5,505 nt of DNA from Clostridia bacterium (lineage in GTDB: Bacteria; Bacillota; Clostridia; Christensenellales; Aristaeellaceae). The notes under the pieces were generated by a model, which was not told the DNA's origin, did not search any database, and saw only the letters and a program-made list of their open reading frames with translations. Position numbers and translations under genes: made by a program. Positions 1 through 5,505 of the stretch are shown piece after piece; the stretch's first letter is position 1; the number at the start of each line of letters is the position of its first letter. The DNA lies in NCBI GenBank assembly GCA_030526935.1, contig JAUNBY010000226.1, positions 1 to 5,505 on the forward strand, written 5' to 3'.

Positions 1-36
1 TATCATCACGAGGAGTAAATTGCAAGAGATATTTTT

Positions 37-42
37 AAGGAG
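37..42 (+). promoter_or_regulatory. Ribosome binding site fixing the GTG start at 49
   Basis: AAGGAG sits six bases before the GTG codon. No ATG lies in frame between the upstream TAA (16-18) and this GTG, so the site decides the start. No -35/-10 pair is visible in bases 1-36, which suggests the gene may be transcribed from further upstream. Confidence 0.75.
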
Positions 43-48
43 ACGCAG

Positions 49-522
49 GTGGAACGGATAATTCTTGACGCGAGGGACGCCATAGGGGATTTAACTCCCC
101 TTAAGTCCGATTGCGGGCTGATGTGCGGCAGCGCGTGCTGCCGCCCCGACGATGACGGACAGGGAGGCGTAATGCTCCTTCCCACGGAAGTCGCGGGGGA
201 CTGGGGACATGTCGTGGAGTCGGACAGGTGCCGCGTACTCGTTTGCGACAAAATGTGCGAGCGTCCGAGCAGACCTTTTCTTTGCAGGGTTTTTCCGCTC
301 GCGCCCGTACTTTGCAAAGACGGCGCGTGGAAAGCCAGGATGGACGCGCGCTCGCGGGCGATGTGTCCCATTTACCGCTCGGGGATCGCGGGGCTTGACC
401 GGGTTTTCGTCAAAGCCGTAGAGCGGGCTTTCAACATATTGTCAAAAGACGCCGCGATGAATGACTTCCTTCGCCGCGTCGCGCGGCAGGAGCGCTATTT
501 CAGAACGCAGGCGCGGCTTTAA
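49..522 (+). CDS. YkgJ/CxxCxxCC-type cysteine-rich protein, putative metal or Fe-S cluster binding
   Basis: A 157-residue cytoplasmic protein with ten cysteines: C22, C26, C30, C31, C61, C66, C70, C79, C89 and C106. The N-terminal cluster DCGLMCGSACC and the later SRPFLCRVFPL (residues 74-84) match the layout of the YkgJ/UPF0153 family, in which a CxxCxxCC-like cluster is followed by RPxxCRxFPL. The first cluster is spaced C-x3-C-x3-CC rather than C-x2-C-x2-CC, so this is a divergent member. The family is thought to bind zinc or iron, possibly as a cluster; no reaction is known to me. There is no signal peptide or membrane helix. The GTG start at 49 follows AAGGAG by six bases, and an in-frame TAA at 16-18 rules out a much longer N-terminus. 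The stop lies 16 bases before recD2, so co-transcription is likely. The coding call is firm; the role is unknown. Confidence 0.8.
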   Translation: MERIILDARDAIGDLTPLKSDCGLMCGSACCRPDDDGQGGVMLLPTEVAGDWGHVVESDRCRVLVCDKMCERPSRPFLCRVFPLAPVLCKDGAWKARMDARSRAMCPIYRSGIAGLDRVFVKAVERAFNILSKDAAMNDFLRRVARQERYFRTQARL

Positions 523-528
523 TCCATC

Positions 529-534
529 GGGAGG
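529..534 (+). promoter_or_regulatory. Ribosome binding site fixing the recD2 start at 539
   Basis: GGGAGG lies four bases before ATG 539, in the 16-base gap after the stop codon of the cysteine-rich gene. It decides against the in-frame ATG at 461, which would overlap that gene by 62 bases and add 26 residues that do not resemble the RecD2 N-terminus. The gap holds no promoter or terminator. Confidence 0.8.
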
Positions 535-538
535 TTCT

Positions 539-2722
539 ATGTCGGAAATAGAAGGTGTGCTCGAAAACATCGTGTTTCGAAACGACGATAACGGATACAG
601 CGTCATAACGCTCAGGACGGGAGAAGAAAAAGTAACCTGCGTGGGCGTTTTGCCGTCCTTTGTCGAGGGCGAAAGGCTTAAGGTCTCGGGCGACTGGACG
701 CAGCACCGCGAATATGGCCGCCAGCTCAAAGTGACGAGCGTCGAAAGCATTAAACCCACATCAGCCTCGGAGGTCGAGAAATACCTCGCTTCCGGCTTGA
801 TAAAGGGAATAGGAAAAAAGACCGCAAAGATCATAGTCGATCACTTTGGCGCCGACGCGCTCGATATTCTGGACGACGACCCGACGCGAATCGGGGATGT
901 TCCCGGCATAGGCGCAAAGCGCGCCAGGCGCATATCCGAAAGCTACGAAAAACAGCGACAAAGCCGTAAAATCATCCTCTATCTGCAAAGCCTTGGCATG
1001 AGCCTGAATATGGCGCAACGCGTCATGAAGGAATTCGGGGACAATACGTTTAACGTCGTCAATTCCGATCCCTATATGCTCTCGGACAAGGTAGACGGCA
1101 TAGGCTTTAAAACCGCAGACGCGATAGCCATGTCAATCGGCGTGGCGCATGAAAGCGAGCATAGAATTTCCTGCGCGCTGCGCTTTGTGCTGGAACAGGC
1201 GGTATCAAACGACGGCCATGTTTATCTTCCAAAAGCGGTTTTGACGTATCGCGCGCAGGAGCTTTTGCAAGTGGACGAAAGCCTCATAGACAGGGCGATA
1301 ATGGCCATGACCCTGAAAAGCGCGCTCGTCGTTCGCGAGGACAGGGTGTATTTAAACAGACTTTATAACGCCGAGCGCGACGTGGCGGCGCTGCTTGCCA
1401 ATATGCTTCGCCCGGACGAAGACGTCGGGGATGATCTTGATAAGAGCATAGCGGGATACGAATCTCAGTGCGGCATAACGCTTTCCGATGAGCAGCGACT
1501 TGCCGTAGTGCGCTCGTGCCGCGAGCGCGTGAGCATATTGACAGGCGGCCCCGGCACGGGAAAGACGACTTGCGTAAGGTATGTGCTCTGGGTTTTAAAG
1601 CTTAAGGGCAAGGTCGCGCTGTGCGCTCCCACGGGCCGCGCCGCGAAGCGTATGCAGGAGGCGACGGGCGAGGACGCGACGACGATTCACCGCCTTTTGG
1701 AATATAATGGGGATACGGGCAGATTTACGGTGAACGAAAACAACCGCCTCGACTGTGCCGCCGTCATAATAGACGAAATGTCCATGGTCGATATATTTCT
1801 CATGCAGGCGCTTTTAAGGGCGCTCAAGTCATCCACGAGACTTGTGATGGTGGGCGATATGGATCAATTGCCATCCGTAGGAGCGGGAAACGTGTTGAGG
1901 GATCTCGTCGAGTCGGGCGTCATAAACGTCAACAGGCTAAGTCATATATACAGACAGGCCGCGATGAGCTATATCGTCAAAAACGCGCACAGCATCAATC
2001 GCGGCGAAATGCCGGTTTTCAATACGCCCGGAAGCGACTGCTTCTTCGAGGCGAAGCACTCGCCCGTCGAAGCCGCGCAAACCGTAGCAGACCTCGTGAC
2101 GAGGCGTTTGCCAAAATACCTCGGCATGGACGGATCGGGAGAAATACAGGTCATGACGCCGATGAAAAAGGGCGAGTGCGGCGTTTTCAAGCTCAACGAG
2201 ATACTGCAAAGCGAAATCAATCCCGCGAAGCCCGGCGCGCCGAGGCTGAAAATCGGCGACGGCGAATTTCGCCCGGGCGACAGGGTTATGCAGATAAAGA
2301 ACAATTACGACATGATCTGGACGCGGGGCGACGAGCAGGGAACGGGCGTTTTCAATGGCGATATAGGATATATAAAGTCCATAGACGAGGAAGAACGATC
2401 CCTGAGCGTCGCCTTCGAAGACGACAGGATAGCCGAATATATGGCAGAGGATCTGGATCAGCTGAAGCTCAGCTACTGCATGTCGGTTCACAAAAGCCAG
2501 GGAAGCGAATTCGACGTCGTGGTAATAGCCCTCGTCGGCGGGCCGGGAATGTTGTTTACGAGGAATCTTCTGTATACCGCCATCACCCGCGCCAGAAAGC
2601 TCGCCGTGATCGTCGGCCGCCGCGCCTGCGTCGAGGCGATGGTAAACAATAACTTTATCACCCGACGCTATACGACGCTCAAGACGGCGCTTCTGGAAAT
2701 GACAGGCATAGACAGGGTGTAG
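539..2722 (+). CDS. recD2: RecD2 (RecD/TraA family) SF1B ATP-dependent DNA helicase
   Basis: A 727-residue helicase, within the usual RecD2 length. It starts with an N-terminal OB-like region (GVLENIVFRNDDNGYSV, from about residue 6). Helix-hairpin-helix segments follow at about 86-104, 121-132 and 185-197 (GIG cores in each). The helicase core shows LSDEQRLAV (315-323), Walker A GGPGTGKTT (336-344), motif Ia CAPTGRAAKRMQ (362-373), Walker B IIDEMSMVD (410-418), GDMDQLPSVGAGN (439-451), LSHIYRQA (467-474), SVHKSQGSEFD (649-659) and LLYTAITRARK (677-687). An SH3-like insert probably lies near 578-612. RecD2 proteins are RecBC-independent 5'-to-3' single-strand translocases and helicases; in Bacillus and Deinococcus they act in DNA repair and replication-fork maintenance. 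The ATG at 539 is preferred over the in-frame ATG at 461: it has GGGAGG four bases upstream, starts where family members start, and avoids overlapping the preceding gene. All motifs appear intact. Confidence 0.96.
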   Translation: MSEIEGVLENIVFRNDDNGYSVITLRTGEEKVTCVGVLPSFVEGERLKVSGDWTQHREYGRQLKVTSVESIKPTSASEVEKYLASGLIKGIGKKTAKIIVDHFGADALDILDDDPTRIGDVPGIGAKRARRISESYEKQRQSRKIILYLQSLGMSLNMAQRVMKEFGDNTFNVVNSDPYMLSDKVDGIGFKTADAIAMSIGVAHESEHRISCALRFVLEQAVSNDGHVYLPKAVLTYRAQELLQVDESLIDRAIMAMTLKSALVVREDRVYLNRLYNAERDVAALLANMLRPDEDVGDDLDKSIAGYESQCGITLSDEQRLAVVRSCRERVSILTGGPGTGKTTCVRYVLWVLKLKGKVALCAPTGRAAKRMQEATGEDATTIHRLLEYNGDTGRFTVNENNRLDCAAVIIDEMSMVDIFLMQALLRALKSSTRLVMVGDMDQLPSVGAGNVLRDLVESGVINVNRLSHIYRQAAMSYIVKNAHSINRGEMPVFNTPGSDCFFEAKHSPVEAAQTVADLVTRRLPKYLGMDGSGEIQVMTPMKKGECGVFKLNEILQSEINPAKPGAPRLKIGDGEFRPGDRVMQIKNNYDMIWTRGDEQGTGVFNGDIGYIKSIDEEERSLSVAFEDDRIAEYMAEDLDQLKLSYCMSVHKSQGSEFDVVVIALVGGPGMLFTRNLLYTAITRARKLAVIVGRRACVEAMVNNNFITRRYTTLKTALLEMTGIDRV

Positions 2723-2731
2723 GCGGGTACG

Positions 2732-3667
2732 TCACTTCGTGCGTTTCGCGGATAAGCACGCGCGCCTTTTATCTATCAACGCCGTTATCGTGCCGACAAG
2801 CGCCATTATGCCCGCAAAGCCAGCCAGAGTAGACAAAAGCCGCGTGAAACTGAACTGTTCGAACTGGCCGTGTCCTCCCATGCGCTCTGCGTCGGAGCGA
2901 ACGGACGTTTCACTTCCCGTATCCGCGTCGGAATCCGACTGCCCGGCAGGACTTTCATCATCGGAGGATGAAACAGTTTCGTCGCCGGTCGTATCAATAC
3001 CGCGCTGACCCTCTCCCTGCGTCGTCCGGAAGGGCATGGACAGCCAGCTCGTAAAGCTTGTTTGAGTTATTCCGTATACCCCAAGCCCCAGGGCAATCAC
3101 AAGCATGACCGCGCAAGCCGGGCGCGAAAGCTCCTTTATTCCGACGGATCTGAGCCGGGCGGCGATAAATTTCGAATGGAGACCCGCGTGAACTCCTACG
3201 ATTAGCAATGCCAGAGCCGAACAGAAATAGTGAATCGTCTTCCATGCATTATTGCGACCTCCCTGAGCGGGAAAATCTGTCATTTGTTCCGCCTCGCCGG
3301 TAGCAGCCTCCTCATTGGACGCCGTTTGCGTTATGGCAGATTCGGCGGGCATGTCCTCCATATTGTTGATTACGACCTTGGATATGCACAGCCCGCTTAT
3401 TGCAATGAGTAAAAATGAGACGAGCAGCGCAATATCCAGTATCATCATCAGGCGGGTGCGGCAGGAAAGTCCAGAACCCGTAAACTTGCGTCCTACGGCT
3501 TTGATCCAATCCCAGTTGAGACCCTTGTGAATCAAAAACAATCCGCACAGCGCCAAGCCGCCGATTTCGTGAAACGCCATTGAGATTACGTTTTTGCTGT
3601 ACATGAGCGCTAATGTGACGACCAGTATTATATCGAGTATACCTTTGACAGCCTTTTTATTCATCAT
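2732..3667 (-). CDS. DUF4405-type six-helix membrane protein, putative diheme cytochrome b-like
   Basis: A 311-residue integral membrane protein. Hydrophobic segments lie at about 8-25, 31-48, 74-95, 144-163, 185-202 and 277-298. Basic stretches (KGLNWDWIKAVGRKF, SKFIAARLRSVGIKE, DKRRACLSAKRTK) fit an inside N- and C-terminus. The two acidic loops (about 101-141 and 211-275) would then face outside. Helix 2 carries H33 and H47 and helix 4 carries H146 and H160, each pair 14 apart, followed by H164. That spacing is typical of bis-heme four-helix cytochrome b proteins. HEIGGLALCGLFLIHKGLNW and IHYFCSALALLIVGVHAGLH fit the DUF4405 family from memory. A role in membrane electron transfer is inferred; no redox partner is in the window. 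The outer loop 211-275 is rich in Asp, Glu and Ser. The start is ATG 3667 or the adjacent ATG 3664, both behind AGAGGTGAG. An in-frame ATG at 3880 lacks a binding site. The stop converges with recD2 across 9 bases. Confidence 0.85.
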   Translation of the reverse strand: MMNKKAVKGILDIILVVTLALMYSKNVISMAFHEIGGLALCGLFLIHKGLNWDWIKAVGRKFTGSGLSCRTRLMMILDIALLVSFLLIAISGLCISKVVINNMEDMPAESAITQTASNEEAATGEAEQMTDFPAQGGRNNAWKTIHYFCSALALLIVGVHAGLHSKFIAARLRSVGIKELSRPACAVMLVIALGLGVYGITQTSFTSWLSMPFRTTQGEGQRGIDTTGDETVSSSDDESPAGQSDSDADTGSETSVRSDAERMGGHGQFEQFSFTRLLSTLAGFAGIMALVGTITALIDKRRACLSAKRTK

Positions 3668-3668
3668 T

Positions 3669-3677
3669 CTCACCTCT
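3669..3677 (-). promoter_or_regulatory. Ribosome binding site of the DUF4405-type gene
   Basis: On the - strand AGAGGTGAG precedes the tandem ATG ATG at 3667 and 3664. The AGAGG core is five bases from the first ATG and eight from the second, so either could be used; the choice changes the protein by one residue. This places translation start well downstream of the ATG at 3880 that opens the same frame. Confidence 0.75.
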
Positions 3678-3694
3678 GTTTTTTTCGTATTGTA

Positions 3695-3722
3695 CATATA
3701 AGCCGTGGCGAACGCTTGTCGA
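3695..3722 (-). promoter_or_regulatory. Possible sigma-A-type promoter for the DUF4405-type gene
   Basis: On the - strand TCGACA (3722-3717) matches the -35 consensus TTGACA at five of six positions. TATATG (3700-3695) matches TATAAT at four of six, after a 16-base spacer. Transcription would begin near 3688, leaving a leader of about 20 bases that contains the ribosome binding site. A second -10-like hexamer, TACAAT, overlaps just downstream, so the exact site is uncertain. This is a pattern match by eye. Confidence 0.35.
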
Positions 3723-3772
3723 AACTGTTTATAGACTTGAAATATACTAACCGCAGCCAGGTTCCGGTTTGA

Positions 3773-3790
3773 TATAAATACAGATTTATA
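3773..3790. repeat. Small AT-rich palindrome upstream of the DUF4405-type gene
   Basis: TATAAAT and ATTTATA form perfect 7-base arms around ACAG. It lies about 50 bases upstream of the proposed -35 box, where an operator or activator site could sit. An AT-rich palindrome of this size can arise by chance, and no known regulator site is recognised. Confidence 0.3.
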
Positions 3791-3893
3791 GTGATATGAG
3801 CAGCACAAGTTGGCAGGAAAGCCCGGAACTCGCAAATCGGCCGTTCCACCCTGTATATGATACCTTCCAAGTTCCTTCATAGGCGCGAAGCGG

Positions 3894-3925
3894 TGCAGGC
3901 CGCCGCCTCACGGCGGCGGCCTGCA
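3894..3925 (-). terminator. Strong GC-rich hairpin after glmS, probable terminator or 3'-end structure
   Basis: A perfect 14-bp stem (3894-3907 with 3912-3925, TGCAGGCCGCCGCC on the + strand) closes a 4-base loop. Read on the glmS strand the loop is GTGA, a GNRA-type tetraloop in RNA. The other strand gives the ordinary loop TCAC, so the structure is better suited to the glmS transcript. It begins 41 bases past the glmS stop codon. Neither side has a run of T residues after the stem, so it departs from a standard intrinsic terminator. It may end transcription weakly or protect the glmS mRNA 3' end. Confidence 0.6.
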
Positions 3926-3966
3926 TATCGGTCACCGAAACAACGCCATACAACAATTCGACGCGA

Positions 3967-5505
3967 TTACTCGACAGTTACCGACTTTGCGAGATTTCGC
4001 GGCTTATCTACGTCGCATCCCCTCAATACCGATACATAATAGGCGAAAAGCTGCATAAAAGCGGTCGCCGGAAACGGCGACAACAGCGGATTGATATCGG
4101 GAAGGAAGAACACGTCGTCGGCAACCGCCGTTGCGTCGGGCGAGCCGTATGGACATATCAGTATGGTTCTCGCTCCACGCGCCTTCACTTCCTTCACTCC
4201 CGTCAAAAGCTTCGGATAAAGCGCTTTATCGGTAGCCAGCGCTATAACGGGCATTCCCGGCACTATTAGCGATATGGCTCCGTGTTTAAGCTCTCCCGCG
4301 GCATACGCCTCGCAGTGTAGATAGCTTATCTCCTTCAGCTTTAAAGACCCCTCCTGAGAAACCGCCCAGTCAAGACCCCTGCCTATATAATAGAGGTTCT
4401 CCGCGTGGCGGTAGTCGTCGGCGAGGCGCTTAATCTCCTCCTCTCGGGATATGACGTCCCATATGGCGCAAGTCGCTTCGCTTTGCAGCGATTTGAGCAG
4501 ACGCCTTATTTCCTCATCGGATAATTTCCCCTTCGCGCGCGCTACGACCATCGCCAGAAGGTACATCGCGGCGATCTGCACGTCGTATGCCTTGGTGCTG
4601 GCTACGGCTATCTCGGGGCCGGAATATGTGTACAATACCGCGTCCGCCTCCCGCGCGATCGACGAACCGACGACGTTGACCACTCCTATCGTGAACGCCC
4701 CAAGCTTTTTAGCCAGCCTTATCGCCGCGAGAGAATCGGCGGTCTCGCCGGACTGAGATATGAATATCGCGATGTCACCGGGGGAAATTATGGGATCCAT
4801 ATAGCGAAATTCGGACGATATTGTCACCTCGACCGGCACCCTGGCGAGCTTTTCAACCAGGTACTTGCCTATAAGACCCGCGTGCATGGCCGTACCGCAG
4901 GCGATTATTCTAAGCCTTTCGATTTGCCTGAACCTGTTTTCATCCAATTCGGGTATCCCCAAATCCGGCAATCCGTTCGCGCCCGTTCTTGGGCTGACGG
5001 TCTTGATTATGGCGTCGGGCGATTCGTCGATTTCTTTTCGCATGAAGTGCGCATAGCCGCCCTTTTCCGCCGCCTCGACGTCCCATTGCGCCGTGAGCAA
5101 TTCCTTGTCGAGCGGTCGGGCGAGGCGGTCGAATATTTCGACGCCCGATTTTGATAAGACCGCTATCTCTCCTTCCTCAAGCTGATAGTAGCGCCTTGTG
5201 TATTTAAGAAGCGCCGGTATGTCGCTGGCTATGAAGCACCCGTCGTAGGATTTCGCGACTATAAGAGGGCTGTCTCTGCGCGCGGCGTAAATGGTGTCGG
5301 GCTTCTCCCTGAACACGACGCCGAAGGCATACGCGCCCGTCAGTTCGCCGGTGGCTTTGACGATGGCGGCAAAGGGATCGCGCGTGATTTTATAGTAGTA
5401 ATCGATGAGCTTCGCGGCAACCTCGGTATCGGTCTGCGACGCGAAATCATAGCCGTGGCTTATCAAAAAGCGCTTCCAATCCATGTAGTTCTCGACGATT
5501 CCGTT
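3967..5505 (-). CDS. glmS: Glutamine-fructose-6-phosphate aminotransferase (isomerizing), 5'-truncated by the window edge
   Basis: The C-terminal 512 residues of GlmS, which makes glucosamine-6-phosphate from fructose-6-phosphate and glutamine, the entry step to UDP-GlcNAc and peptidoglycan in the cytoplasm. The fragment opens with NGIVENY, the end of the conserved HNGIIENY stretch of the glutaminase domain, so about 95-100 N-terminal residues, including the catalytic Cys, lie beyond 5505. TDTEV (fragment 25-29) and GAYAFGVVF complete that domain. The two SIS domains show ACGTAMHAG (202-210), SQSGETADS (250-258), VASTKAY (301-307) and EGSLKLKEISYLH (385-397). Residues matching E. coli E481, K485, E488, H504 and K603 are all present as E385, K389, E392, H408 and K507. 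The end PRNLAKSVTVE is the family signature. The ATG at 5484 is internal. No frameshift is seen. The 5' leader, where some Bacillota carry a glmS ribozyme, is outside the window. Confidence 0.97.
   Translation of the reverse strand, partial: NGIVENYMDWKRFLISHGYDFASQTDTEVAAKLIDYYYKITRDPFAAIVKATGELTGAYAFGVVFREKPDTIYAARRDSPLIVAKSYDGCFIASDIPALLKYTRRYYQLEEGEIAVLSKSGVEIFDRLARPLDKELLTAQWDVEAAEKGGYAHFMRKEIDESPDAIIKTVSPRTGANGLPDLGIPELDENRFRQIERLRIIACGTAMHAGLIGKYLVEKLARVPVEVTISSEFRYMDPIISPGDIAIFISQSGETADSLAAIRLAKKLGAFTIGVVNVVGSSIAREADAVLYTYSGPEIAVASTKAYDVQIAAMYLLAMVVARAKGKLSDEEIRRLLKSLQSEATCAIWDVISREEEIKRLADDYRHAENLYYIGRGLDWAVSQEGSLKLKEISYLHCEAYAAGELKHGAISLIVPGMPVIALATDKALYPKLLTGVKEVKARGARTILICPYGSPDATAVADDVFFLPDINPLLSPFPATAFMQLFAYYVSVLRGCDVDKPRNLAKSVTVE

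Larger units (their letters stand above)
3668..3966. other. 299-base intergenic region between glmS and the DUF4405-type gene
   Basis: From the glmS side it holds the GC-rich hairpin (3894-3925), then about 170 bases with no recognised element except the AT-rich palindrome at 3773-3790. The likely promoter (3722-3695) and ribosome binding site (3677-3669) of the downstream gene follow. I see no tRNA, riboswitch or convincing small gene. Two - strand reading frames stay open across much of it, but neither has a suitable binding site. Confidence 0.6.

Noticed and set aside
1..18. Possible last codons of an upstream gene ending in TAA at 16-18
   Set aside because: Only five codons are visible and all three frames reach a stop soon after the window edge, so the frame cannot be chosen.
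461..538. In-frame 26-codon N-terminal extension of recD2 starting at ATG 461
   Set aside because: It overlaps the preceding gene, lacks a ribosome binding site and does not resemble the RecD2 N-terminus; ATG 539 has GGGAGG and matches the family start.
1937..2491. 184-codon - strand frame opposite recD2
   Set aside because: Antisense reading of a strongly conserved helicase region; no ribosome binding site or recognisable domain.
2176..2652. 158-codon + strand frame inside recD2, very rich in Arg
   Set aside because: It is an out-of-frame reading of the intact RecD2 helicase core with low-complexity composition and no family features.
2738..2770. Weak 5-bp stem (CGTGC/GCACG) followed by TTTT, as a recD2 terminator
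   Set aside because: The stem is short with a 13-base loop, the T run is only four and is seven bases from it; too weak to call.
3815..3860. T-box-like string AGGGTGGAACGG on the - strand
   Set aside because: The match to the T-box core breaks after AAC, there is no terminator/antiterminator pair, no room for the specifier stem before the glmS hairpin, and the downstream gene is not an amino-acid or tRNA gene.
3670..3870. 66-codon - strand frame in the intergenic region, starting at TTG
   Set aside because: The nearest purine-rich site is about one base from the start codon, the composition is not protein-like, and it overlaps the likely promoter.
3857..4039. 60-codon + strand frame ending in residues such as STVTDFARFRGLSTS
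   Set aside because: It is the antisense reading of the conserved GlmS C-terminus (PRNLAKSVTVE), a common artefact.

Overview
The window looks like a chromosomal piece from a member of the Bacillota, most likely an uncultured Clostridia-type gut or anaerobe lineage. This is an inference. It rests on the RecD2-type helicase, the DUF4405 membrane protein, strong AAGGAG/GGGAGG-type ribosome binding sites, and moderate G+C with frequent ATA and AGG codons. No mobile element, CRISPR array, tRNA or rRNA is visible. I found no convincing new multi-gene system: three of the four genes belong to recognisable families with their key residues in place, and the fourth is a good family-level match.

Layout. 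The + strand carries a small ten-cysteine YkgJ/CxxCxxCC-type protein (49-522). Sixteen bases later comes recD2 (539-2722), a complete SF1B 5'-to-3' DNA helicase. The two probably share a transcript. The rest is on the - strand. A six-helix membrane protein of DUF4405 type (2732-3667) converges on recD2 with only 9 bases between the stop codons. It carries two pairs of histidines, each spaced 14 residues, and resembles a diheme cytochrome b. Upstream of it lies a 299-base gap (3668-3966) with a likely promoter, a small AT-rich palindrome and a strong 14-bp hairpin just beyond the glmS stop. glmS (3967-5505, running off the right edge) encodes glucosamine-6-phosphate synthase. Its isomerase half is complete and only about the first 100 residues are missing.

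How the genes relate. glmS supplies glucosamine-6-phosphate for peptidoglycan and appears to end its own transcription unit at the hairpin. The DUF4405 gene has its own ribosome binding site and probably its own promoter; its partner in electron transfer, if any, is not in the window. The cysteine-rich protein and RecD2 are linked only by apparent co-transcription, and nothing in the sequence shows a functional link. The points most worth a second look are the diheme-like histidine pattern with its acidic, serine-rich extracytoplasmic linker, and the pairing of a cysteine-rich metal-binding protein with a repair helicase.
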